Shown: positions 1 through 7,054 of the stretch, one piece after another
How the letters are laid out: every line of letters starts with the position of its first letter
How positions within the stretch are numbered: position 1 is the first letter of the stretch
Assembly (NCBI GenBank): GCA_016935885.1
Contig: JAFGQA010000379.1
Location: 1-7,274, forward strand
Source: Phycisphaerae bacterium
GTDB lineage: Bacteria; Planctomycetota; Phycisphaerae; UBA1845; UTPLA1
Length of the DNA stretch: 7,274 nt
Reading direction: 5' to 3'
Notes under the pieces: model-generated
The model's input: only the letters and a program-made list of their open reading frames with translations
Database searches by the model: none
Told to the model about the DNA's origin: nothing
Translations under genes and position numbers: made by a program

Positions 1-861
1 GGACAAATGCGCGGCAGGTATCTGGACGCGGGCGAAGAGTGTAGACAGATCGGCAAGGGTACCGACTTTCGTGAGCGGTTCAATGGACATTCCCTGCCGT
101 GCGGACAGCTCGGTCACCACACCGTCAATGGGGCTCGTCAGGCGGTGAAGCTGAACAGCGAGCTCGGATGCCGCCAAGTCCGCCTGAACGCCGGCCAGCT
201 TCGCCTCGGCTTCGGCGATCTCCTCCGGACGGGTGCCTGCCTCCAGCAGCTTGAGCCTGGCGTCAAAGGCCGCGCCCTCCGCCTCGGCGGCCTGCAACTC
301 GGACTTCACTCGCTCGAACTGCACATCTGCCATCTCCTGCTTCTCGTGCAATGCCTTCATCGCCTCGATTTTCAGCCGCATTGACTGGGCGGCCGTCTGA
401 GCCTTGCGGGCATCCTGACGTGCCGCCTCGATCTCTTCGGGACGAGGTCCGCGTTTCAGACGGGCCAGGACTGCCTGAGCCTCCTCGACGGAGGCACGCA
501 CCTTCGCCCGCTGCACCACGGCGCCTCTGTCATCGAGTTGAAGTATCTCATCAGCTTTATGGACTGCCTGCCCCTCCACCACGGAAACACTCCGCACTTG
601 CCCGGCAACCTGGGCAGTCAAGACGACGACCCGCTCCGGCATCGCCTCCAGCGACCCAACCAGATCGATCGATGGCTGTAGGGTCTCTACCTTTGCGACG
701 GCCACGCGAACGGGCACCGGGGTTGCCGACGTAGCGTCTTCCTCGCCTCCCTCCGTCCCCTCTTGCTTGCAGCCTGCGAGACTGCCGATCATGACGACCA
801 GAAGCAGGTTCAACAGGAAGTCGCCTGCTCGACCGAACGACGAATTCACATGGTTACTCAT
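1..861 (-). CDS. RND efflux periplasmic adaptor (HlyD/AcrA-type membrane fusion protein), lipoprotein, C-terminus cut by window edge
   Basis: This adaptor would bridge the inner-membrane RND pump and the outer-membrane channel. 287 residues are visible, running off the left edge without a stop; family members are usually 350-420 long. The N-terminus has a hydrophobic stretch (about residues 15-30) ending in the lipobox SLAGC, so Cys31 should be lipidated. A Gly/Glu-rich linker follows, then the first half of a lipoyl-like domain (about 65-112, with AQVAGQVRSVSVVEGQAV). Next is a long charged helical hairpin (about 113-235), then the second lipoyl half (LTSPIDGVVTELSARQGMSI, about 241-260) and the start of the beta-barrel. 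The hairpin carries a duplicated RPEEI motif (residues 140-144 and 211-215), typical of HlyD-family coiled coils. The start is ATG at 861, with GGAG at 871-868 six bases upstream; the ATG at 866 meets a stop after one codon. It lies 17 bases after the pump stop, so it is the last visible gene of the operon. Family assignment is firm; the substrate is unknown. Confidence 0.93.
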   Translation of the reverse strand, partial: MSNHVNSSFGRAGDFLLNLLLVVMIGSLAGCKQEGTEGGEEDATSATPVPVRVAVAKVETLQPSIDLVGSLEAMPERVVVLTAQVAGQVRSVSVVEGQAVHKADEILQLDDRGAVVQRAKVRASVEEAQAVLARLKRGPRPEEIEAARQDARKAQTAAQSMRLKIEAMKALHEKQEMADVQFERVKSELQAAEAEGAAFDARLKLLEAGTRPEEIAEAEAKLAGVQADLAASELAVQLHRLTSPIDGVVTELSARQGMSIEPLTKVGTLADLSTLFARVQIPAAHLS

Positions 862-867
862 TGCATG

Positions 868-871
868 CTCC
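868..871 (-). promoter_or_regulatory. Ribosome binding site of the adaptor gene
   Basis: GGAG on the minus strand sits six bases before the ATG at 861, inside the 17-base gap after the pump stop codon. It decides the adaptor start, because the overlapping upstream ATG (866) is followed almost at once by an in-frame TGA. Confidence 0.7.
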
Positions 872-878
872 AGGGCAT

Positions 879-3800
879 TCAAGTACGGTGTTCCGCATCG
901 GCGGCCGGAACCGACACGCTCGCGACCGCTTGCAGCCTAGCCCGTCCGAATACCCTCATTGCGATGTAGTAGAACACGGGTGTAGCGACCAACGACAGCA
1001 ACAGCGAAATGCACAAAGCGCCGATGACGCCCACGGCGAGCGGCTGAAGCATCTGTGCTCCCGTGCCGACCCCATAGGCCAGCGGCAGGAGACCCAGAAA
1101 CGTGGTCAGGGAGGTCATAAGCACGGGACGAAGGCGCCGTCGCCCGGATTGCACAAGGGCCTCGTCCAGCGGCAAGCCACGCTCCACCAGATGGTCCACG
1201 AAGTCCAACATGAGGATACCGTTCTTGGCGACGATGCCGACCCCGATGATTGCCCCCAGGAAGGACACGATGTTGAAGGATATGCCGGTAATCCACAGGG
1301 CGGCGGTGACACCGGATAATGCGAGAACCGCTCCGGCAACGATCGCCAACGGCTGAATAATCGAGCGAAACTCAAGAAGCAACACGGCGTAGACCAGCAG
1401 CACCGCCACCACGAGCACCATTGTCAGGTTGCGGAAGGACTCCTGTTGCTGCTGATACAAGCCGCCATACTCGATTGATGCATTGGACGGGAGTTGGAGC
1501 GTCTCGGCCAGTTTGGCTTTGATTGCTGCCACCCCGCTGCCGAGGTCGCGACCTGAGAAGCGGGCGGAGACAGCCGTGCATTGCCGCAGGTCCTCTCGAC
1601 GCATCTCCAGCAGGCCGACATGGTGGCTGACATCCGTTACATCCCCCAGCGTCACGCGTGCCCCACTCGGTGATCGAATGGGCAGCAGGCTGATCGCTGC
1701 TTCACGGTCCTGCCCCTCGCGCGAGAGCAGGACGCGAATGCCGAGCGTGCGGTCCCCCTGAAGCGCATAGGAGGACACGGTGCCCAGCAGGCCGGTTTCG
1801 ATCGCCGCCCCAATCTGATCTACCGTCAGCCCAGCGCGGGCGGCCTCCTCGTTGCGGACACGGAAGATTAATGACGGGCCAGCGACAACCAAGCCGTTAT
1901 TCACATCGACGATGCCCGGGATCTTCTCTATGGTGTCAGCAATCTCAGCGGCCTTCTGCTTCACCAGTGCAGTGTCGGTGGAGAATATTTTGATCTCGAT
2001 CGGCTTGGGCGACCAGGTCAGGTCTCCGATCAGGTCGCTCAGCACGCCGGGGAACTCCGTGTGCAACGCGGGCTCGGCCGCCTGGATCTTCTCTCGGAGC
2101 TCGTCGATCACTTCCTCCGTGCTGCGCTTGCGGTCCGACCGCAGCTTCACCAGGAAATCCCCGGTGTTCGGCTCGGCGATGGCCAGGGCCAGGCGAGCAC
2201 CCGTACGCCGTGAGAAACTCTCGACTTCGGGGGCGCTGGCGAGTATCTGCTCAACGTGGCGCAGCATCCGATCCGTCTCGGAGAGACTGGTTCCGGGCCG
2301 GGAGAAGTAGTCCAGCACGAACGCTCCCTCATCCTGTTGCGGCAGGAAGTCCGATTCGACCTGGAAGTACAGCGCGATTCCGCCGGCGACGACCATCACA
2401 ATCACCATCAAGGAGACTAGCGGGTGCCGAAGCGCTCGGCGGACGGTCCATTCGTACAGGGCGATAAGTCTCCTGAGGATCGGTCCTCCCTGTTCGAGTT
2501 CGTTCTGCGTCGGGCCGGCGCGGGGTCGAATCAACAATGCCGCAAGGGTGGGTGTCAGCGTGACAGCGAGCAGAAGCGACCCGAGCAGGGAGATCACCAT
2601 GGTCATGGCGAGCGCCCGGAAAAACACCCCCGGCACACCGTCCAGGTAAGCCAGCGGAATGAACACTACCACCGGTGTTAGCGTACTCCCGACGAGCGGC
2701 AGCCCGAGTTCGTGAATCGCCACTCGGACGGCCTGGCGAGGAGGAAACCCGGCACAGATCTTTGCGTGAATCGTCTCCACGACCACGATCGCATCGTCGA
2801 TGACAAGCCCAACCGCCGCGGCGATGCCGCCCAGGGTCATGAGGTTAAAACTCATGCGGAAGATCCGCATGCCCACCAACGCCATGAGGATCGTCACGGG
2901 AATGGCCAAGGCCGTGACGACAGTGGTCGCCGTGTTCCGAAGGAACAGGTACAGCACGATGATCGACAGAGCCAGGCCGAAGATGATGCTCTCCCAGACG
3001 CTGCCGACCGCCTCCCGAACGAAGAGCGACTGATCGTAGAAAAATGCCATACGCATATCCGGCGGCAAATCACGCTTCAACGCCCGCATCTCCTCCTTGA
3101 GGGCGTCGGCAATGGCCACGGTATTGCCATCCGGTTGACTGCGGATGTTCAGCAGAACGGCGGCGACGCCATCGGCAGTTACGATATTGAACTGAGGGGC
3201 GGCGCCGGCTCGAACGGTCGCGACGTCACGCACACGAACCGGTGACGCTCCCGCTGACGTGACAACGACATCACCGATCTCATCCGGCGTGCTGACCCGG
3301 CCATCGACCAGTGTCAGGTACAGCTGATGCTTCTCTTCGTGGAGTCCGGCCGCCGTAAACTTGTTGGTTTTGGCCAGTGCTTCGCTGACCTGGTCCAAAC
3401 TGAGGTGATAGGCTTCCAGCCTGGCGGGGGCCACAACCACGTGGTACTCCGACTCGCGACCTCCAACCAGGTCCACGCGCGCCACCCCCCGGATTCGCAG
3501 GAAGCGGGGTTTGATCTGGTAGCGTGCCGTCTCCCACAACTCCGTGATGCTTCGGGTCTTGCTCGTGAGGCTGATGCCGATGATCGGAAACGCCGAGAAC
3601 GTCAGGCGATGCACCCTCGTTTCCGCGGTCGCCGGCAGGGTGCTGCGGATTTGCGACAGGCGGCTCAGCACGTACAGTTCGGCCTCGATCATGTCCGTGC
3701 GCCAGGTGAAGAACACATTGACTTCGGCAGAGCCGCGGCCGGTCGAAGACCGGATGTTGACCGTACCGGGGATATCCTTCATCGCCTCCTCGATGGGCCG

Positions 3801-4049
3801 GGTGATCGTGGCCATCATTTCGTCGGCCGGCATGACGCCGTTGTCGATCAGAATGACCACGCGCGGGAAGTCCGTCTGGGGGAACACCGAGGATGGCATC
3901 ATGTAGGCGCAATAAGCGCCGCCAAGGCACAAGGCAATCGTCAAGAAGATGATGGCCTTGCGATGTCGCACGACGAAACCATCGTCGGCGAGCTTGGGAA
4001 CGTGCCCGCCGTCGATCACGCCGTGTTCTGAAATACTTTGTCCTGTCAC
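879..4049 (-). CDS. RND-superfamily efflux pump, inner-membrane permease subunit (AcrB/HAE-like)
   Basis: At 1056 residues this is a full-length RND permease, a proton-driven trimeric exporter of the inner membrane. Twelve hydrophobic segments can be placed at about residues 33-50, 350-369, 375-394, 405-427, 448-470, 478-505, 543-562, 875-893, 898-920, 926-950, 975-994 and 1005-1033. Two large periplasmic loops lie between TM1-TM2 and TM7-TM8, the usual duplicated layout. TM4 reads AVGLVIDDAIVVVE, with the paired Asp418-Asp419, and TM10 reads VGIVAKNGILMLDF, with Lys942; together these match the AcrB proton relay (Asp407/Asp408/Lys940). The TM4 Asp pair differs from CusA-type metal pumps, and I see no obvious methionine triad, so a hydrophobic or drug-like substrate is more likely than Cu/Ag, though this is inference. 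The start is GTG at 4049, with GAGG at 4063-4060 ten bases upstream. It follows the small lipoprotein stop by 12 bases and precedes the adaptor by 17. A polar extension of about 28 residues before TM1 is longer than in AcrB. Confidence 0.96.
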   Translation of the reverse strand: MTGQSISEHGVIDGGHVPKLADDGFVVRHRKAIIFLTIALCLGGAYCAYMMPSSVFPQTDFPRVVILIDNGVMPADEMMATITRPIEEAMKDIPGTVNIRSSTGRGSAEVNVFFTWRTDMIEAELYVLSRLSQIRSTLPATAETRVHRLTFSAFPIIGISLTSKTRSITELWETARYQIKPRFLRIRGVARVDLVGGRESEYHVVVAPARLEAYHLSLDQVSEALAKTNKFTAAGLHEEKHQLYLTLVDGRVSTPDEIGDVVVTSAGASPVRVRDVATVRAGAAPQFNIVTADGVAAVLLNIRSQPDGNTVAIADALKEEMRALKRDLPPDMRMAFFYDQSLFVREAVGSVWESIIFGLALSIIVLYLFLRNTATTVVTALAIPVTILMALVGMRIFRMSFNLMTLGGIAAAVGLVIDDAIVVVETIHAKICAGFPPRQAVRVAIHELGLPLVGSTLTPVVVFIPLAYLDGVPGVFFRALAMTMVISLLGSLLLAVTLTPTLAALLIRPRAGPTQNELEQGGPILRRLIALYEWTVRRALRHPLVSLMVIVMVVAGGIALYFQVESDFLPQQDEGAFVLDYFSRPGTSLSETDRMLRHVEQILASAPEVESFSRRTGARLALAIAEPNTGDFLVKLRSDRKRSTEEVIDELREKIQAAEPALHTEFPGVLSDLIGDLTWSPKPIEIKIFSTDTALVKQKAAEIADTIEKIPGIVDVNNGLVVAGPSLIFRVRNEEAARAGLTVDQIGAAIETGLLGTVSSYALQGDRTLGIRVLLSREGQDREAAISLLPIRSPSGARVTLGDVTDVSHHVGLLEMRREDLRQCTAVSARFSGRDLGSGVAAIKAKLAETLQLPSNASIEYGGLYQQQQESFRNLTMVLVVAVLLVYAVLLLEFRSIIQPLAIVAGAVLALSGVTAALWITGISFNIVSFLGAIIGVGIVAKNGILMLDFVDHLVERGLPLDEALVQSGRRRLRPVLMTSLTTFLGLLPLAYGVGTGAQMLQPLAVGVIGALCISLLLSLVATPVFYYIAMRVFGRARLQAVASVSVPAADAEHRT

Positions 4050-4059
4050 GGGTTACTGG

Positions 4060-4064
4060 CCTCA
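4060..4064 (-). promoter_or_regulatory. Ribosome binding site of the RND pump, overlapping the preceding stop codon
   Basis: TGAGG on the minus strand combines the TGA stop of the small lipoprotein (4064-4062) with a GAGG Shine-Dalgarno, ten bases before the GTG start at 4049. The arrangement implies that ribosomes ending on the small gene help load the pump message. Confidence 0.55.
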
Positions 4065-4241
4065 AAAAAGGTATGCCGCCAAGACCTGCCACGCGAAGTC
4101 GCCGACGAACTCAACCAGCGATTGAGCGGCTGAATCCAGAGACACCTGCACCGCTCCTGCCTGGCAGCCAACAAGGCCCAGCGATGCGACGGCACAACAC
4201 ATCATCGCAATCCGATACGGATGTTGAAGAGTCGTTTTCAT
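4062..4241 (-). CDS. Small predicted lipoprotein (59 aa) embedded in the efflux operon
   Basis: This short gene reads MKTTLQHPYRIAMMCCAVAS at its N-terminus. It continues through the lipobox LVGC (Cys26) to a mature part of only 34 residues ending in WQVLAAYLF. Its ATG (4241-4239) overlaps the TGA of the outer-membrane factor gene (4240-4238) as ATGA, and AGGAGG sits at 4259-4254, 12 bases upstream. The stop lies 12 bases before the pump start, so it is fitted tightly into the operon and probably translated by coupling. The mature part looks like one amphipathic helix (about residues 33-59) with an aromatic/aliphatic C-terminus. I do not recognise a family; its form recalls the tiny Cys-lipidated proteins common in planctomycetes, an impression only. 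It could be an accessory subunit or stabiliser of the pump, comparable in size to AcrZ but different in topology, since AcrZ is an inner-membrane helix. Existence is well supported by start, lipobox, spacing and reading frame; function is unknown. Confidence 0.8.
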   Translation of the reverse strand: MKTTLQHPYRIAMMCCAVASLGLVGCQAGAVQVSLDSAAQSLVEFVGDFAWQVLAAYLF

Positions 4242-5818
4242 GGCTGGTCCGTGCCTCCTACTGGCCGCGTGGCCGGAGCCGAGGTCGGTTGCGCGGCCGA
4301 CATCGGGGGCAACCGGCCACCAACGGCTCGCTCCAGCTCGGCCATCGCAATGGCGTAATCACGCCACACACCCACATATGCCTGGCGCTGAACGATCAAC
4401 GACTTCTGCGCGTCAATCAGAACTATGATGTCCTTCTCGCCGGCCCGGTACGTCCGCCGGGCGGATTCCACGTTCTCATTGGCTTGAGGCAAAGACTGGT
4501 CCCGATAGAAGCGCAACTGTTCATCCGCGGTTCGTGCGACAATGAGGGCGTCTTGAACCTGCCGCGCGACGGAGTCCAGCAGCGTGTCGTAATCCTTGCG
4601 TTGCTGCTCCGCCTTGTACTTGGCCTTGGCGATCTGCGCCTGGTTCTGGTCCCAGATCGGCAGCGTGATCTGCAGGGAAGGGCCGAGCAGCGAATCCACG
4701 ATCGCCCTCCGCTCCGCATCGCGCTGGGCCTTGGACTCAATGGATGGTGCGGTGAGCTGGCCGTTCGCTACGGACTCCCTGGCCGTGTCGGCGAGGATGT
4801 TTCGCCCCGGCAGCGCCTTGCGGTCCGGCCGCTCCCACTCAACGCCCGCCGCCACGCTCGGAAAGATCTTGAGATACTGCTGCCGGACCTCGTCTTCTGC
4901 GGCCTCGACTCGCACTGCGGCAGCACGGGCATCCAGCCGCTCGGTCATGGCGAAAAGGAGCAACGCTCGCTCGTTCTGGGCAAGTGGAAACGCCGTCGGC
5001 AGATTGTCTCGCAGGGTCCACGGGTGTTCCCAACGGCTTAATCCCAGCGTGTTCGCGAGGGCTGTTTCGGCCAAGCGCCGCTGCCGTTGAATGTCAATCA
5101 ACTGCAGCCTGGTCTCCAATAGACTTGTCCGTACGAGGTTAACATCAAGCTTGCCGGTCTCACCCGCGCTGAACCGATCCTGGGCAAGCTGCAGCGACTT
5201 TTCCACCAATGCGACGTTCTCGTTCGCAATGGCCTCCGCCTGCTGAAGGGCCAGAAGCCGGTAGGCCTGGGACTTGGCGTCCGCGGTCAGGTCCACGGCC
5301 TGCTGCACGACCTTCAAGATCGTCTGCTCCAACTGTGCTTCGGCGATCTTCTTGCGGACCGGGATTTGCCAGAGGTCCACCAGCTCCTGCCCGAATCCCA
5401 TGGTCAGCTTCGTCCGCCCGCCACCTTCCGGGAACTGGGCCAGGAGCGAGAACGATGGATTGCTGAGCAGGCCCGCCTGAACCAGGTCGGCACGGGATGC
5501 GCCGATCTCCTGAAAGACTGATTGCAGCGAGGGGCTCTTCAGCAAGGCCAGACGGACGGCCTCGTCGACGGTCAGCCCATCGGACAGCAGCGCATCCAGC
5601 TTGTCCTTCACAAGGGCGTCGGCCGAAGGTTCGTACACTTCCGGTGTGCCCGTCCGCTCGGTGACCAACTGCGATGCCCGGCTGAAATCCTGCGTTGGAT
5701 CGACGGCCGCGCATCCGATGGCCAGCATGGGGATGGAAATCGTGCAGACGACGATGAGCGCGATTCTGCCGGCGCCGGGATGATGCTTCAACGTCCTAAT
5801 CATGGTTGGCTTGATCAA
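4238..5818 (-). CDS. TolC/CzcC-type outer-membrane efflux protein (outer-membrane factor), predicted lipoprotein
   Basis: This is the outer-membrane channel of the tripartite pump. From the TTG start at 5818 it is 526 residues; OMFs usually have 420-480. A basic N-terminus and hydrophobic segment end in SIPMLAIGC, predicting lipidation at Cys36. Two outer-membrane-efflux repeats follow (about residues 85-275 and 290-500). The first contains LTVDEAVRLALLKSPSLQSV, AGLLSNPSFSLLAQFPEGGG and RFSAGETGKLDVNLVRTSLL. The second contains LGPSLQITLPIWDQNQAQIA and AGEKDIIVLIDAQKSLIV. The extra length comes mainly from a polar insert at about 330-376, just before LGPSLQITLP, and a Pro/Ser-rich tail. TTG is preferred because AGGAGG (5829-5824) lies 5 bases upstream; the internal ATG at 5803 would be 20 bases away and gives 521 residues with the same lipobox. 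The frame stays open to an ATG at 5860, but that start lies inside the MFS remnant. The gene end overlaps the small lipoprotein by four bases. Confidence 0.93.
   Translation of the reverse strand: MIKPTMIRTLKHHPGAGRIALIVVCTISIPMLAIGCAAVDPTQDFSRASQLVTERTGTPEVYEPSADALVKDKLDALLSDGLTVDEAVRLALLKSPSLQSVFQEIGASRADLVQAGLLSNPSFSLLAQFPEGGGRTKLTMGFGQELVDLWQIPVRKKIAEAQLEQTILKVVQQAVDLTADAKSQAYRLLALQQAEAIANENVALVEKSLQLAQDRFSAGETGKLDVNLVRTSLLETRLQLIDIQRQRRLAETALANTLGLSRWEHPWTLRDNLPTAFPLAQNERALLLFAMTERLDARAAAVRVEAAEDEVRQQYLKIFPSVAAGVEWERPDRKALPGRNILADTARESVANGQLTAPSIESKAQRDAERRAIVDSLLGPSLQITLPIWDQNQAQIAKAKYKAEQQRKDYDTLLDSVARQVQDALIVARTADEQLRFYRDQSLPQANENVESARRTYRAGEKDIIVLIDAQKSLIVQRQAYVGVWRDYAIAMAELERAVGGRLPPMSAAQPTSAPATRPVGGTDQP
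4254..4259 (-). promoter_or_regulatory. Ribosome binding site of the small lipoprotein gene, inside the end of the preceding gene
   Basis: A perfect AGGAGG on the minus strand lies within the last codons of the outer-membrane factor gene, 12 bases before the ATG at 4241. The spacing is a little long, but the match is strong, and together with the ATGA overlap it supports the 59-residue gene being real. Confidence 0.65.
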
Positions 5819-5996
5819 CTCGTCCTCCTGCCAGATACAGCATGAAGCCCGCTCCTGCAATCATCAGGACCAACGCGTACATGACGCCTACCTTGATGCC
5901 AAAGCCCGCCCACAACCAGCCCACCAAGATGCTGCTGATCAGATCACCAATGCCGGTGACGCCATGCCGATACCGAAGACCGTTGGCGTGAGCCAT
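5796..5996 (-). pseudogene. C-terminal remnant of a major facilitator superfamily (MFS) transporter
   Basis: The 66-residue frame contains HGVTGIGDLISSILVGWLWA and then a second hydrophobic stretch (KVGVMYALVLMIAGAGFMLYL). This is the pattern of the last two helices (TM11-TM12) of an MFS transporter, which would normally have about 400 residues. Everything upstream is missing. Around 5966-5972 the frame may also be shifted by one base: the alternative frame just upstream reads TVFGI, which would join well to RHGVTG as in the usual (G)T-x-F-G-x-x-H-x-V-T-G motif, but this is uncertain. The remnant ends in TAG at 5798-5796 and overlaps the outer-membrane factor start by 23 bases (or 8 from ATG 5803). 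It was therefore probably the upstream partner of the efflux operon before being cut down. It cannot transport anything alone. Confidence 0.7.
5824..5829 (-). promoter_or_regulatory. Ribosome binding site supporting a TTG start for the outer-membrane factor
   Basis: AGGAGG on the minus strand lies 5 bases before TTG (5818-5816) in the outer-membrane factor frame, and 20 bases before the next ATG (5803). The site is inside the 3' end of the MFS remnant, which suggests the two genes were once neighbours in one transcript. Confidence 0.6.
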
Positions 5997-6065
5997 CGGC
6001 TTCGGGGGCGTGCGTCGGCCGCAGGAGTCGATTCAGGCACTTCGCTCAAGACCGCTTTAGCGTTA

Positions 6066-6716
<651 letters not shown>

Positions 6717-6717
6717 T

Positions 6718-6756
6718 CATGCTCCCCCAAGAGGCGCGACGATTCCACGGAGCATG
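6718..6756. repeat. 8-bp perfect inverted repeat in the chimera leader
   Basis: CATGCTCC at 6718-6725 pairs with GGAGCATG at 6749-6756 across 23 bases. Each arm is also bordered by GACCGT in direct orientation (6712-6717 and 6757-6762). This may be an operator-like site, a weak stem or chance. It lies 56-94 bases upstream of the chimera ATG. Confidence 0.45.
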
Positions 6757-6778
6757 GACCGTCTTCAAGGGTCATCCT

Positions 6779-6799
6779 TCCCGAAAACGCCGTTCGGGA
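6779..6799. repeat. 7-bp perfect hairpin
   Basis: TCCCGAA at 6779-6785 and TTCGGGA at 6793-6799 form a perfect stem with a seven-base loop. No run of T follows on either strand, so this is not an intrinsic terminator. Confidence 0.5.
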
Positions 6800-6814
6800 C
6801 CGACAATACGAGAG

Positions 6815-6833
6815 CGGGGCCAGAGTGACCCCG
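6815..6833 (-). repeat. 8-bp hairpin with a three-base loop, better paired in minus-strand RNA
   Basis: On the minus strand CGGGGTCA and TGGCCCCG flank a CTC loop. All pairs are Watson-Crick except one U-G. On the plus strand that position is a C-A mismatch, so the structure favours RNA made in the direction of the chimera. No T-run follows. Confidence 0.5.
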
Positions 6834-6933
6834 AAGCTGCCCTATCACCGCCAACGCGTGCGACGACGCTTCATACGGCACCTGATCCGGGAATGGTCCT
6901 GCCTTGGCCACGCAGAGATGCGTAAGCTCGGAA

Positions 6934-6968
6934 ATGTTGCCAGAATCACGCACCGCGATGTTGCCAGA
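6934..6968. repeat. 11-bp direct repeat, 24-bp period
   Basis: ATGTTGCCAGA occurs at 6934-6944 and again at 6958-6968. Short TGTTGNC-type repeats spaced a couple of turns apart resemble the multiple terminal repeats of IS21-family elements. No transposase is present and no matching opposite end was found in the window, so the IS reading is only a guess. Confidence 0.5.
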
Positions 6969-7005
6969 GTATCGTAAGTGCTTTCAGATAAAGTGTTTAT
7001 GATGA

Positions 7006-7054
7006 AGACAAACAGGCTTGGGAAGCTGGCATTCTACTACTGAATTACGCCCGC
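7006..7054 (-). pseudogene. 5' half of a tRNA-Gly(CCC), truncated after the anticodon arm
   Basis: Starting at 7054 on the minus strand the sequence reads GCGGGCG (5' acceptor strand) and TA. The D-stem ATTC pairs with GAAT around the loop AGTAGTA. The anticodon stem strand CCAGC is followed by the seven-base loop TTCCCAA with anticodon CCC (7022-7020). This is the typical tRNA-Gly layout. The 3' anticodon strand should be GCTGG but reads GCCTG, so the stem already fails. After TTTGTC (to about 7006) the expected T-arm and the CGCCCGC acceptor strand are missing, replaced by AT-rich sequence. It cannot be a working tRNA. The clean 5' part with compensatory D-stem pairs suggests it was cut by recombination or integration rather than slow decay. 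Confidence 0.6.

Noticed and set aside
3327..4031. Plus-strand open frame of 234 codons
   Set aside because: It is antisense to the RND pump N-terminal part; its composition is a shadow of GC-rich codons and it matches no family.
879..4049. Cu/Ag-type (CusA) pump
   Set aside because: TM4 carries the Asp-Asp pair of AcrB-like pumps and no clear methionine ladder is visible, so a metal substrate is not supported.
3280..4092. Minus-strand open frame of 270 codons overlapping the pump
   Set aside because: It is an out-of-frame reading of the pump gene, rich in Arg/Gly/His as expected for a shadow frame.
4073..5041. Plus-strand open frame of 322 codons
   Set aside because: It is antisense to the outer-membrane factor and the small lipoprotein, both of which have clear family or signal features; it has no recognisable domain.
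6765..6953. Minus-strand 62-codon frame starting at GTG
   Set aside because: No ribosome site, no family resemblance, and it contains one copy of the direct repeat and both hairpins; more likely non-coding.
7006..7054. A functional tRNA-Gly
   Set aside because: The 3' anticodon strand mispairs, and the T-arm and 3' acceptor strand are absent.
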